Source of the DNA: Anadara kagoshimensis | Lineage: Eukaryota; Mollusca; Bivalvia; Arcoida; Arcidae | Reading direction: 5' to 3' | Assembly (NCBI GenBank): GCA_021292105.1 | Contig: CM037871.1 | Location: forward strand, 16,127,960-16,191,959 | Length of the DNA: 64,000 bases | Part shown: positions 1-12,813 of the stretch, in pieces | Numbering within the stretch: position 1 is the first letter of the stretch | How the letters are laid out: every line of letters starts with the position of its first letter | Notes under the pieces: model-generated | What the model was told of the DNA's origin: nothing | Seen by the model: only the letters and a program-made list of their open reading frames with translations | The model's database searches: none | Made by a program: the position numbers and the translations under genes

Positions 1-2240
1 TTTTAGAGACTTGCATATTTTGGTTAATTTTAAACAAATACGTAAACAGCTACTAAGTTGTTTGACAAAATAATACATTTATAACTGTGGGTTAGAATTT
101 TGTTGATTAAAGCTAAGGTTGATATAATTCAAACCAAATTAGGAAAAATATGAGATAAAGGTTCATGTTAGCTGATGTGTTTTTTTGCAACTCTTGCAAA
201 CGTATTCTTATCAATTGATCAAGTTTTTTTTAAATCTGTTGATATTTTTATTTACTAAATTGTAAGTAATAATTTTGGTCATATTTGTAAAAATTATTTT
301 TGAAATATTTGTTTAACTATCATTCTGTAAATAGAAATCTTGATTTTGACGTCGAGTGCCCTTGGTTACTATTACGTAACACACCGTTGGTATTGTTATT
401 TTTAAATAATTATAGATTGTTTGTCATAAATATCTAACCAAAAGATTAAGAATAACCAAATTCGAATGCTTTTTATAGTATATTTTATTTGATTTGAATA
501 AGAAGAGAGATAACTGTTCCCCTTATATACATTTAAATATTTTTGTAAAATTTAACCAGACATGTCTGCAGCTAGATGAGACAGCAGCTATGATGTTTGA
601 CAAATAAATTTATTAATTCTTGGTTAGAAACTGGCCGATTAAAGCTCAGAACTTTATTTGGATGTAAAATGACACCATATTATTGTTAGATACTATTTGA
701 GGTAAAGTTTCATGTCATCTGATGTTTACCACAGGTTTCATTAAACACTTCCTGGTCACAAAAGGTCATTTTGCTCTGGTTTCATAAAGTGCCTCTTAGA
801 CATTAAAATACTTATAATAAGGGGTATGATTGATAAAATCGGGTACATAAATATTATGGGAAAAAATAATATATCATTGGAAAGTAGAAGAAACGCCAAA
901 TAACTGTGTTTTTAGACAATTGAGATACTGAGTAAGATACATTTGTTTCAGCCGAAGTAAATAGGTGGACATCATTTGGTTGAGGTTTTAATAAACACAA
1001 GCGGTGAACACGTGTTTTCCACGTGGTTAGCATATAATCCCATTTACAACTTGTTATCGAAGTATTTTCATTCTCCTTTCAAATGGTGTATTATTTAGTG
1101 TACCTATTGCGTACTGAAACTCACAACGACGTTATGACGTCACAAAGTCGGGCAATTTAACATGGAACCCTATTGGAAAAGCCGAAGTGTTTAATTAGAC
1201 CTACACGCTTGTAAATCTATTCATATATTAAGCAATTGTTTATGTTTGTTTTCCTTTTTGTTAATTTAATTATTTGTAAGTTTTGTTTTTGTACTCATGT
1301 TTGTAAATATACTTTATGAATTACTTTTACATGCATCATTCTGTAAATAGAACCTTGATTTTGACGTCGAGTGCCCGCTTGGGTACTGTTACGTTACACA
1401 CGGTTGGTATTGTTATTTTTAAATAATGATAAATATTTTATGCATCTGCTGTGTTATTCAAACAGTGAGTTTTCAATTATTTGATTTTAGTGTTGAAGAA
1501 TGAAATATATTCTCAGTTAATCGGTGTTTGCCATAAATATCTAAACGAAATATTGAGAATAACCAATTCGAACAATACTTTTAATAGTATATTTCATTTG
1601 ATTTGAATCAGAAGGGAGATAACTGTTTAGCTTATTACATTTTAAAAATTAAAAACAAAATTAACCAGACATGTCTGCAGCTAAATGAGGCAGCAGCTAT
1701 GATGTTTGACAAATACAGTTATTAATTATTAGTTAGATTTTGATTGATTGAAGTTTAGAATTCTATTTGAATGTAAAATGACACCATATTACTTTTAGAT
1801 ACTATTTGAGGTAAAGTTTCATGTTTCTGTTTACTACACGCTTGCAAAACTATTCATTTATTTAGCAATTGATCATGTTTTTTCTTTTGTTGATTTGTTA
1901 ATTAATTAACTGTAAGTTTTGTTTTGGTCATATTTGATACATGTGCTCTAATGCAATAGTTCTGTAAAAAGAATTTTGATTTTGACATCGCGTGCTCGCT
2001 TGATTGTTATCACGTAATATTTGTCTCGCCCACCGTTGTTTATTTTCATATATCGATAAATATTTGTTATGCATCTGTTATGTATTTTGAACAATGACAA
2101 TTTTTAATTGTTAGATTTTAATGTGATCGAATTATATATTTAGTTGTTATGTTGCCTGCACAAAATCTAACAGAAACAGAGTAACCAATTCGAATATCGA
2201 CTGTTGTACATTTTATTTGATTTGAATTAAAATGGAGATA
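1..2240. repeat. Tandem copies of a ~0.6-1 kb non-coding unit
   Basis: Three to four diverged copies in the same orientation. TTGATTTTGACGTCGAGTGC occurs near 340 and 1350, with a weaker form near 1975. CAGACATGTCTGCAGCTA occurs near 560 and 1669, each followed by CAGCTATGATGTTTGACAAA. AAAATGACACCATATTA occurs near 668 and 1774. The window starts inside one copy. A unique stretch at about 740-1200 breaks the array. No coding frame is conserved. Confidence 0.78.
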
Positions 2241-2244
2241 ACTG

Positions 2245-3827
2245 TTTTGATGCAAAAATGTATCAGTGAGACCTAAAGTTTTAACAATAAAATCAACTTT
2301 TTGGACAAATTTTAATTTTTAAGCATTCGATATTCTTCCATTTTGAAAAAAAATAATTCAAATTACTGAAAAGACGCTAAATGTCAATGAAATCTAGACA
2401 ACAGCAAAAGTTTCTAACACAAACAAAAGTAAAGTTATATATATTGATATCTTATCTTATGTACAATTATAAGTACTCAAAATTTTTCGAGTTTTAGCTA
2501 ATATTTTCTATACTGGCGGATATAATTAGCTAGACAGAAGCTACTTACCTTTCTGGGGCAACCGATCTCACTTCCCTAGAAGAATAAGGCTTTTAACTTA
2601 CTTCACCAAATTCAAAGTTTTAATTGAATTTTGAGATTTTTTTTACATCAGATATTAAGTGTGCATAATATTTTATTACACTTATATACTATAGAATTAT
2701 TAATAGTCGTTGGTAACATTTATGTTATTTTTAATTTAAATTAATTTTGTCATATCTGTGGAATGGTGTTTTGGGAAATAAATTCAATTTTTTAACCAAA
2801 TATTAATCGTTGACATTTAATTTTGTACAGTTGATATACCAATGAAAAGTGTTTCAGATGAAATGTAATCCTCCACGGATCTTTGTGATTTTATAGTAGT
2901 ACATTTGATCTCATTGAATCTGGTAACTTCTTATAGGCTTTTTAATCAAAAATTATGATATTGTGAATGTAAACCATTATCACACAAACACACACACACG
3001 CACACACACCACACACACTCCTTGTAATTTATGTATATTTTTAAATATATCATTTAAATAATAATACATTATTTAAAATAATGATTAGGGGTTTCTTTGC
3101 TTTGTCTCATTAGTTTACCAATTCCAATATTAATGTATAAGTTAGCTATGCTATTTTTTATTATTTCATTTACTGTTCATGTACATAGTTTGAAGCTATT
3201 TTTAGTGGCTGAAGGAAATTTTTTTCATAGTAAATCTATAAACTTTTAGGTGAAAAACTGATAAAATTATTTCTGTTTAGTCATTTGTTTTATTTTAAAT
3301 GTAAACCAAGGTCTGTATTGAATTTGTAAATATTTTTATGTTCTGGTGTTTTTAAAATGTCTTATAAATGGTTTTCATTAAATGCTATAGAAACTAGGAC
3401 TAAACTATTTGTATGGTTAAGATTACCAATAATATCTAGTCGTAATCTTTTTAGTATACCATAAAGCGTTAGAGCAAATGGAATAAATATATATCTTGTA
3501 AAGGTAATAATATGTTTGGTAAAAAAGACGATTTTATGAATAAATAAACCTTTAGCATATTTTGTTTGCAAAATGGATTGCTTTTATGTAGCACTTTATC
3601 TAATTTTGATGATATTTGGCAACACTAAATGAAAAGGTGATATCTGACAAATAATTTATTTCTAACTCGAATACTGGACTATTAATTCAGAAATTTAGAA
3701 CAATACAAACAATACCGTGTATTAAATGTAATGATATGAAGTCCAGTCAGGAAATAAATGAATCAAATAATAATTTTAGCTTCAACTTTCTTGTATTTAC
3801 TGATTTTTTTTAAAAAAAGTATAAGAC
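2245..3827. other. AT-rich flank, no gene seen
   Basis: Apart from the eroded R1 copy and an imperfect CA tract, I see no coding pattern, splice-like structure or RNA gene here. Confidence 0.6.
2508..2645 (-). repeat. R1 copy, eroded
   Basis: ACTGGCGGATATAATTAGCT, CTACTTACCTTTCTGGGGCA, CTCACTTCCCTAG, TTCAAAGTTTTAA match inverted R1. Confidence 0.58.
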
Positions 3828-4187
3828 GGTTAGGCGAATTATTATAGCAATATATGCTTCGCATAGAAAAAAAAACAATAAATCCAGTGGTGTTAGGGTG
3901 CAATAAATATCGAGATTTGCAAGCTAATTTTGTTCCAGTCCGAGGTTTCCTGAATCGATTTTTTCATATTGCACGCTTTGTCACATGACGCTGTCGTTTA
4001 AGACGGTATATAATTGTTATCGACGTCATGTGTTGCTGTCATATTGCACTAGTTCTTGTATCAATTTACAACAACCTGTGTGGTATTTATGTATTGTACG
4101 ACAAAATGGTATTTCAGTTCAAATACTTGACAGGAGTAAACGAAATTAATTTATTTTGCTATATAATAAAAGGGTTATTGAACTGAT
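3828..4187 (+). repeat. Repeat R2, copy in the 3' flank
   Basis: In reverse order to the copy at 39060-39440: ATGCTTCGCATAGAAAAAAA, AATCCAGTGGTGTTAGGGTG, TTGCACGCTTTGTCACATGA, ATATTGCACTAGTTCTTG, GGTTATTGAACTGATATT. Its hairpin end is interrupted by another element and resumes at about 4948-5033. Confidence 0.78.
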
Positions 4188-4948
4188 ATTATTAGTTACA
4201 CAGTCTGTTGGTGACCTAATATGGTTTATACAGGGTCAGTAAATTCCATATCGGGCGAGGGCAAATCCCGAGCCCAGATATAAAATTCACTGACCCTGTA
4301 TAAACAATATTATGTCACCAACAGACTGTGTAACGATTATATCCTACCGATCACCCTGAAGACCCACGGTGGATACCTTTAAACAAACATACAGTACACG
4401 GATACGGAGACCGCAGTGAAGTTCAGGATGAGACACTACTGCATGTTTTAGTAATCTATAGCTCCAAACAAACCCTTTATATATCATATTATGTCACTAA
4501 AACGTTGTGTAACTATTATATCATACCGATCATATCAATAAATCAATAACAAAACCAATTTGAATGTATCCACATAGCGACATGTGAATGGTGACTGAGT
4601 TAGAAATACCATCGTTTGACTGTTGACATTTTGTCTGACAAAATATTGAAAATAATAATGAATTTGACTTACTAGCAACTTCCGTCAAAGAAATCAATTT
4701 CACTTTTATCCTTGGACATCAAATATTTTGTTTCAATATCACAACACCTTTACTAGTGTCTGTATTTGCCGTAAATGCTTGTGATAAATATGACGTGTTT
4801 ACTACGAGGCGGACGCCATTGACGTTGGTCAGGGGAAATAACTCTCATACTGACTGGATATGAACATACCTGACCCAATATGGATTATATTAGGTCACCA
4901 CGTGACCAGCATCGTCGAATGAAATCCACAGAAACTAGTGATAGGTAG
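4188..4948. mobile_element. Palindromic element inserted in repeat R2
   Basis: R2's end sequence GGTTATTGAACTGATATT stops here and resumes as GATATTGTGAAATATTGTCC near 4945, with GATATT on both sides. The inserted piece has related inverted ends (GGTGACCTAATATGG at 4211, ATATTAGGTCACC at 4890-4902). Near its left end it has a long hairpin (4195-4334, arms GTTACACAGTCTGTTGGTGA and its inverse). Confidence 0.65.
4195..4334. repeat. Long hairpin
   Basis: GTTACACAGTCTGTTGGTGA ... TATACAGGGTCAGT pairs with ACTGACCCTGTATA ... CACCAACAGACTGTGTAAC around a loop near 4263; the stem is about 60 bases. Confidence 0.82.
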
Positions 4949-5033
4949 GATATTGTGAAATATTGTCCTTAGTTTACTCAAAATAAGCAATCGCAAGCTC
5001 GTGCAAATGTCGAGTTCAATAACTCTAAAATAT

Positions 5034-7814
5034 TATTAATAAGATAAATTGTACATGTTGCCTAAATGGTAATTCCACCAATATCGCCTTACCTTTAAGA
5101 TCTAGAAATTTTTAAAGCCAAATATTTAAGAATACATTATGTATTAATAATATTTTATTTATTCCTTTCACTCTCAATATCGGTTACACAAGTAGTTAAA
5201 CAGGGGATATTTATCCTTGCCACGTTGCGCACCCTGTCTTACCTTTTGGTTGAAGTTGACATTTTACACCCAATTTGTAAGTTTCAACGTTTTTACACTT
5301 TGCTTTGAACATGTATTAGTATATTTGTTTTTATTAGCATACTCAATACATTAAATACTTCCTGTAATGCTGGATGTGTTTTTGAAATATTTTGTTCGTT
5401 GCCATGTGCAGACAGATTTAGAAAGTATGAAATGATTCATCATTTTCATTTTATTTTTTTTTATGTTATTGCTATAATCGCTAACACTTTTTTAAAATTT
5501 ATTTTTAATAATATAATTAATTGATAAGTAAATGATTTTGATATTTCATTGCATGGGTGGAAAAGTCTTATTCATTTTTTTACGCTTGTTATTCAGTTTG
5601 CTTTACACGGAATGATTTTTTCTTGAAATAAACGCGATTTCTAGACAGCAGTTCAATAGTTAAATATTCACATTATAATTTTATGACGTTTGATTGTATT
5701 AAACTTGATTCAAACTAAATAAAGTGAAAGGATTATATTATACATATACGGGGTGACGTCATTAATATCTTGCTTATGTCTATACCCGTGACGTCATTAA
5801 TTGCCTGGTCAAGCGATTGGAATTGTATGTCGTATACGGCAGTATTTTGAATTTATCTCGGGATTAAGAAACAAAAATTAATTTTTAAAAATCGATCTGT
5901 AAATATAACTATTGGCTGTCTATAAATGTCTTAAACTTTCATTGCCGTGCAAAGCAAACGAACAATGTCATTAAAACGATCTTTAATGCTAATTGAAGTA
6001 TTAAATCATTATGTTTTATTTTTCTATTGATAGAGGTATCAGTATGGCATAATTACTGTAATTCATTTTAATATAAATTAAATAATATTGGCTCATAAGA
6101 CTATATCAAAGATTTAAAATGATAATTGAAGTATTAAATCATTATGTTTTATTTTTCTATTGATAGAGGTAGCAGTATGGCATAATTACTGTAATTCATT
6201 TTAATATGAATTAAGTAATAATGGCTCATGAAACTATATCAAAGATTTATAATGATAATTGAAGAATTTAATTCCAAAAGTATGGTATTTGATTCACACA
6301 CTTTCCATTTTTTTCAAATAGTTGTTGTAACGAAAGTTAGGTCAACTTCATATATCTGGCATGCTTGATCAAGATAACTAAGGCAAATTATAGAAACCCT
6401 TGTTGAAACGTCCAAAAACCATTTTTTTAGTTAAATATATGTTTTTTAATTTTACCCGGTCTTTCTTCGTGACAAAACCCTTGTAAATATATTTTTTGAT
6501 TATGTTCGGTTAACAAGGGCGATCACTTAGTAAAGTAATAAAAACCTTGTTTACGCGTAACAGAAAATGAAATATTATTAAATTGTACTCGGAATGAACC
6601 TAAGCAATAGAATGCACTAGTGATATCGGGTTAGTATGTACATCACTAGGTTAAATCATAAAAGTCTTTGATTACATTTTAGATGTCAAACTTTTTGTCC
6701 ATTATTCTCCAAGGTTTATCAAAATTGTTTTGTGTCTTGACAAACACTGAGCTTGGCTTATTTATCGATAATATTCCATCAATAAGTAGATTTCGAAAAC
6801 ATGAGCCTCAAGTAATAAATTACTGGAATTACCCTGCATTTATAAATTTGGAATGTCATAGTCATGTGCGATTTAATAAATCGATTTCGCTGTGTTTCAA
6901 TAAGGATTATCTAAAGAATAAAAACAATTATCTAAATATAGACCCATGCCTTTCGTGTTACAATGAGACCTGATTTAACGTATAATGTTTGGGATGTTGA
7001 ATTATATCGTCAACTGTTAGGGATATTTTTCAACAAATTTGTATTTTCTCCTAAAACAACATCTTGTGAACTCTTAATTTAAAATAAAAAAAATAACGAA
7101 CACTATAATGACATTATTTTTAAAACGTCTACTTTAGGAAAAAATACATTTAAGACTAATGACTCTTTTTTTAATCATCGTAAATATACTTTTAATTACG
7201 ATCACAATAACGACAAAAATTTGATAAAATATAAAAAGATCAAAGTTGCAGTATGTCGGAATACATTTCTTTAAACATGGTAATGATGACTTACTGTAAA
7301 CTTCCATTTAACTTAACTGAGTTAAATATTCTTGTAACTGTATTTTAAATCAATAACTTGTACTATTAATCAATGCATTTTACTGATTTGTATTGATTTT
7401 TTGTGTTATGTTTGTGTTTGATAAATATTTTGCTTCTAGCTATTATTAATAAATAACTAGTAATATTATTGATTTTTAATTATTTTTGTTTGAAATACTT
7501 TGTCATTTATCGTTCCCTGTTATTCAAAGTTATTTGTTGCCATTGATAATACCCTTGACAGTGATTGTGACTAGTTCAATAATTTGATAAAATGGGTTTT
7601 ATGTCGCTAAAAGCAAAGTTCAGAGAGGGTTTTCTAATACGCCACGTCTGCCGTGACAAGGGACAGTGGATTTAAATGTATATTTCAAAGGATCCTTGAC
7701 TTTCATTTCTAAATACAGAGTGCTTGACGTAAGCACAATTGGTACTTTTAATTTATTGTCTTCAGAAGACCAAAATACAGATCGAGCACTCAAACAAAAA
7801 TGTGAGGTAGCATT
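5034..7814. other. 3' flank, no supported gene
   Basis: Contains the 133-base duplication. Between 6683 and 7275 the plus strand has successive AT-rich open stretches (for example CRNTFL before a stop), but nothing matches a family I know and there is no consistent splice pattern. A decayed coding fragment is possible. Confidence 0.4.
5991..6256. repeat. Tandem duplication, 133-base unit x2
   Basis: AATTGAAGTATTAAATCATT to TATCAAAGATTTAAAATGAT is repeated almost exactly (a few substitutions) at 6124-6256, with the start of a third copy after it. The close identity means the duplication is recent. Confidence 0.9.
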
Positions 7815-8035
7815 GTAGTATGTGGTTGTGATTTAAAATCCATGTTCCTTTCACACAATTTTGATCACACACGTGGCGGAGGTGTTTATCCTTCCGTAAC
7901 TTCCGACTTCACTTCCCTGGTGAAAGTTTACGTGTCTAACATGACTTTTCAGTTCCAAAGTTTTAACTTTGTTTCTAGATTCTGATTCGCACATAGATTA
8001 TAATGTTTGTTTTTGATTAGTTTAAACTAACCTAA
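7815..8035 (-). repeat. R1 copy in the 3' flank
   Basis: Inverted R1: TTGATCACACACGTGGCGGA, TTATCCTTCCGTAAC, CCCTGGTGAAAGTTTACGTG, CAAAGTTTTAACTTTG. Confidence 0.75.
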
Positions 8036-8384
8036 AGTGGTGGATCAATGGACACGCTCCAGGTTATTTATTCCAAGTAGATGTAGAATGAAAATTTACT
8101 CAAATATGTTCTTGTCTACAATAAACATAAGCAAGTACAAAACATGCTACAATTTTGAAATAGGATAAGCAAAAACACAAATACACATTGGACATGGATC
8201 GATATGATTATTTTTCCTTACGGCAATTGAGATAAATCTGCTTACTTTAAAAAGATACTAAACCTAATATTTTATGCTGGAATAGAACTGCCTCTACTGT
8301 TTATGGTGTATTTGTTTCATAATAAATGGGCTACAAAAATACCCTAACTATACACTGTTCAGAAAATTCCGAATCAAGTTTTTT

Positions 8385-8560
8385 TTATTACTACATTGTT
8401 TGTATATAGACGAAATAGCATTACATAGACACGTATGAACAAAGCGGAATAACTCTTACAGTGCTGGTATACAAGCAAACCAATGCACACCTTTGTCTGA
8501 AATTGTTAAGAAATAACATGTGTACAAGCCGTAAGGCAAATACATAAACTAGAATAATAA
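8385..8560 (+). repeat. Dispersed repeat pair, copy 1
   Basis: TATGAACAAAGCGGAATAAC, TCTTACAGTGCTGGTATACA, AAGGCAAATACATAAACTAG recur in diverged form at 10870-11030 in the same orientation. Family unknown. Confidence 0.6.
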
Positions 8561-8874
8561 ATTAAACGAACTTTTATGTATCAAATGGCTTGATAAAAAA
8601 GTGTAACGCATGTCTATGGGTAAAAGTGTAATAATCATAATAGTTAGAACAGGGTATTATTTTAATATTCCACCAGCTGTTTTAAGTACTTTTGACCAAT
8701 ATCAATTGGAAACAAAATATTGATAAACAAACACGATAGAAGCCTACTAGAAGGTCTATAGTTTCCAAAAACGTTTAAGCACATAGAAGAATCCTTATTG
8801 CATATTCGTCTCATGTGACGGTAAAACCGTAAAAAATCCGAGCCAAAGAGCAAAAGAGTTAAAGGTAATACCAA

Positions 8875-9240
8875 GATGTTATACTAAAAAACTTCAAGGA
8901 ATATTTTGATCGAAGCCCGCTGTCAGGATTTAGGCGTGTTTGTCTACTTCATGATGATGCTTTATCACATACAACTGAGCTTGTGAAACAAGTTTCCGTC
9001 TTGCCACATCCACTCTACTAATCTGATCTAGCCCCGTGTGACTTTTTCTATTTCAAAAACTTAAAAAAAATCGTATCTGACCGTCGTTACAAGTTTTGAC
9101 AAGCCCTTTGCTTAGCCATCAATTAGTGCCACAGAAGACTACCTACATCAGCGTACCGTCACACATTTCAATACTGGATTCAGAGATTAAAATTATGTAT
9201 TTCAAACCGAGGAAAATATTTTCAAGGGATGTAATGTTCA
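8875..9240 (+). mobile_element. Mariner transposase fragment, decayed
   Basis: In one frame the plus strand reads LHDDALSHTT, then about 30 residues later SDLAPCDFFYFKNLKK, and finally FQYWIQR. This is the D34D catalytic block and C-terminus of mariner transposases (LHDNA.HT, SPDLAPCDFFLF..LK, F..W..R). It has three in-frame stops and no start or terminal repeats were found, so only the 3' part of an old copy remains. Confidence 0.85.
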
Positions 9241-9489
9241 TTTTAATATTTGATTTTAAAGCTCTCTAGATATCGTATATTACATATTACACATCGAACA
9301 ACCCTAGTAAATTATATCGTATTTTGTTGCATCAGAAAACCACACATTTAATCAGAATTAAAGCATAACAACAGATAAGTGCATTGTCGGAAAATAAAGC
9401 AAATTGAAACACTGAAATTTACAACAAAATATTGGCGATAAGTATGACGTCTGTGTATTGGTAAGTTACGTTACCGATGATAAATTTGA

Positions 9490-9600
9490 TTATCATAGTT
9501 CCATGTTCATTTCATTCCAAATTTTGTTTCAAATTTGGCGGATGTTACAGGAGCATTCAATCTCACTTTCCTTGTGGAAGTTCGTATTTAACTTAAATGC
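9490..9600 (-). repeat. R1 copy, eroded
   Basis: TCATAGTTCCATGTTCATTT, TTGGCGGATGTTAC, TCTCACTTTCCTTGTGGAAG match inverted R1 weakly. The 3' part is lost. Confidence 0.55.
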
Positions 9601-10869
9601 GATATAACAAGGTTTTATCGAGAAAAGAAAGTCCATGTTGTTTTTCATATATATAAACCTGTGTTTGAATTAATATACCGCTAAATATGTTACTTAAATA
9701 TAGAAAATCACATATCTGAAATAATTTATGAGAAGTATTTGAAATGTATATATAAAATACAATTTTCATTGACATTTTAAGATCACCGCAGCAAAACAGT
9801 CGTGTTGTGAGGGCTGAACAAAATTTAAAATAAAGCTTACCAATCAATGAGGAAAAAGATCAATTTAGTGCATGGGGTCACCGTCAGGGTTTGTTAAAAA
9901 AAATCAAGTTTTTTTTCGAAAAACAGGACCCCTTATTGTTGGGACCTTCTAAGATTTTTGCTTTCTAAAAATGCTTAAACCAGGCGTGATATTTATATTC
10001 TAAGATCGCCAATATTTCAAAAAATACAACAAGGAATAACAGTTCACGTTCACACAATAATGTTTTATATGATAAAGGTGAATATTGTTAAAATTGAACA
10101 ATGCTGAACAACGAACAACTAAATATTTCTCGACAAAAGTTAAGTGATACAGAAACATAGTATTTATAATCTTAACTTGGATCGTTACTAACCTTCGAAT
10201 ATATAGCCTGGAAACGGTTTTTAGAAGGTGAAAAAACACGTAGAAGACCTTGCCCATTAATTGTCAAGTTATCATAAAACCTCAAAGTTACTTATAAACT
10301 AAAGGTTCTATGTATTATACCTATCTTTTTTCAGTTAATTGACAAACTTTTTTTTAAAAATTGTTCAACTTGATAAAATACCAAAACTTGTTTTGCCACG
10401 AATGACCTAATAATGCTTATTTTAATACATAGAGTTTTTCTAAAATGATTACAATGTTATGTTTTTCTTTATTAAGTAATAAAATGCAGTGAAACTAAAA
10501 TAAAAAATATAACAACATTATATATGAAATTATTTCGGAATTTCTTTCTCTGTTGACACCCACTTTGATGCCCCTTAATTTGTCAGTGTTCATGTTTTAC
10601 CTTGCTTTAATATTGCGATTCGGACATGAATTGGTATGTTTGTTTTTAACTGTCACTACGCAATATTGAGTCTGCTCGATATCTTCCATGCCAACTGATG
10701 AATTTTGATCAAGTTTGGCACAGATGTAAATAAGCATGCCGAACGCTAAGTAGGTGCAAATAAAAAAGGTAATTTCACAAACCCATTGTATCAAAATAAT
10801 CTATACAATAATACATTTTATTAGGCTATTTCAAAAATGTAAAATGTTAAAAAATATCAAAAACATAAA

Positions 10870-11030
10870 TAATTAAACTATTTTATTGATATACAGCTTT
10901 ACATATAAACGCAAGAACAAAGCGAAATAACTCTTTCAATACTGATATACAAGGAAAAATATATAAACGCGAGATTCCTAAGAAAAGACAAAGCAAGGCA
11001 AAAGGTGAATGCATAAACTAAAGCATTATT
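10870..11030 (+). repeat. Dispersed repeat pair, copy 2
   Basis: AGAACAAAGCGAAATAACTC, CAATACTGATATACAAG, AAAGGTGAATGCATAAACTA match the copy at 8385-8560. Confidence 0.6.
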
Positions 11031-11569
11031 CTTTGTGTGACTTTTTTGAAAAAATGTTGCTTATCAAACAGCAACACAAGAAATATGGAAGTTTCACGGC
11101 GTATAATACGTTAAATTAGCACAAAAAGCCGTGTACAAATATAACGTACACAGAAGCGACATCTGAACACTCAGACTGGATGAATATCTCCGATTAAAAA
11201 AAATCTTTTGGCATGATTTGAGTAGCTCTTTTTCAAACCTTTTTTTAATTCTAATCTTAGATACAGTTTTGTTGAATTGATAAAAGGATACTGCTCCATT
11301 ACTAAGACAACTTGATTTTGTTTTTGTTTGTGCCTCGATTGGACTCGTTGAAAAAATAATTTGGAATCCAAAATACTTTTAAATTATAAATATAAAAGAA
11401 TATGTAATTTGTATTGGATTTGAACCAGTTACTGTCATAAAAAATTAAAAAGTCATTGTGGGTTTTTTCATTTTGATTATAATCAATTATGGTATTAAAT
11501 TCTATAACATGCATGTTGAATACAGTTTCTGTGTAAAAAGTAAAGAAAGCAGGATTCATTCATATTTGA

Positions 11570-11614
<45 letters not shown>
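11570..11614 (+). repeat. (CA)n microsatellite
   Basis: About 20 uninterrupted CA units. A shorter imperfect CA tract is at 2983-3020. Confidence 0.98.
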
Positions 11615-11617
<3 letters not shown>

Positions 11618-12641
11618 CCGTGTATTGATTGATTCTAAAGTTATATTGCATACTGTACACATGCTTTATGTTATGCAAAGTTTACCTAGTACAAAAAAGT
11701 AAACTTATATTACAATGGGGTTTGCCACTGTACCACGTGATACACTCGGCCGTTTGTGCGGAACTTCTATTTCCAATAGATTCGAATAAGATGAGTTTCC
11801 CCGTGAAAACGACGTCATTCCGGATTTTTGTGACATTGACGTTTTCAAAAACGTTAAACAAAAATCTTAAGAGGTATGAATCCTGTGGTACAGCGGCGAA
11901 CCTCATTTAAAAAAATAAAGATTAACTTCCATATTCCAAATATATGCTTATTACATTATGCCTTTAAGCTTTATATGTCACTAAATGAAGACATCTTCCT
12001 ACATGGTTATATTTTCGAAAATCATTTCGTAGGTGGTATATTTTTTCATTTCATTTTTTGGAACAAAGTGGTACTGAATTACAACAATATTCAATAAATA
12101 AATCTTGTTATAGGTTGAGCTAAATTTTGATTTAAAAATATTGTTTAACATTGTCACAAATGAAAACAGAAATTTTGTCTTCAATTTTGGAGTCTTGTTT
12201 TGAACTGATAAACGTGTCATTATTGTTTATTGCGCATATACAAAATGTTAAAGGGAAAGACATAATCATGCAGAATGATAATCTAGTTTAAATGTAATTA
12301 ATGACAAAAATAATATTTAATGGAGCATATTAAAATGACAAACAATAACCCAGGCGTCCAAATCAAATAGAAAGATCACCAATATATCAAAGTAAAGATT
12401 ACTTTCATTTTCTCATATAAGCTTCCTAGATTAATATAACAAAGGTAAAAGTTTATTATACTACATGACAAAGCCACACACACGCACGCGGAAGAAATGA
12501 ATATGTCTATAAATTCATAGGAACATGTTGTATTTTAAATCCTTTATATACTCAAAATTGGTGTCCGTGTCCTTTCTTCAGGCTTTAGACTCGTTTTTAT
12601 CCTTTTTCGTTTCGACACCTGATCTGAATTGTAAGGTAGAA

Positions 12642-12647
12642 TTTATT
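12642..12647 (-). promoter_or_regulatory. Candidate poly(A) signal of the main gene
   Basis: AATAAA on the minus strand about 55 bases after the proposed stop codon. AATAAA is common by chance in DNA this AT-rich, so it supports the last exon only weakly. Confidence 0.35.
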
Positions 12648-12701
12648 TTTTCCTTTAAATCCGAACTATAGAGATATAACACGGATACTTGTCATAAGCT
12701 T

Positions 12702-12813
12702 TCACTTATAACCTGTAGAAAACAAGTTTGTATTGACATATTTATTGCCTAAAATATGGGAAAAAATTACTTGTGAACCATCAGAAAAAATAATGTCCTT
12801 AAGTAGGTCAATA
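12702..12813 (-). CDS. Exon 25: candidate cytoplasmic tail and stop
   Basis: After a GTTTTCAG acceptor the frame left by exon 24 (phase 2) continues for 37 residues, SIDLLKDIIFSDG to NLFSTGYK, then TGA. An AATAAA lies about 55 bases past the stop. No known signalling motif is present. Support is the phase match, the acceptor and the poly(A) signal. A rival in-phase last exon is the open frame at 11682-11906, whose acceptor (TGAG) is poorer. Confidence 0.5.

Larger units (their letters stand above)
9601..12641. other. 3' flank of the main gene
   Basis: Holds a dispersed repeat, the (CA)n tract and short chance frames. The stretch 11700-11910 is less AT-rich and open on both strands. On the minus strand it is in phase with exon 24 (RFAAVPQDSYLLRFLF...), so it could be an alternative last exon. 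Confidence 0.4.

Noticed and set aside
6683-7275. Possible coding stretch on the plus strand
   Set aside because: Several consecutive short frames, but residues are dominated by Asn, Lys, Ile and Phe as expected from AT-rich DNA; no family match.
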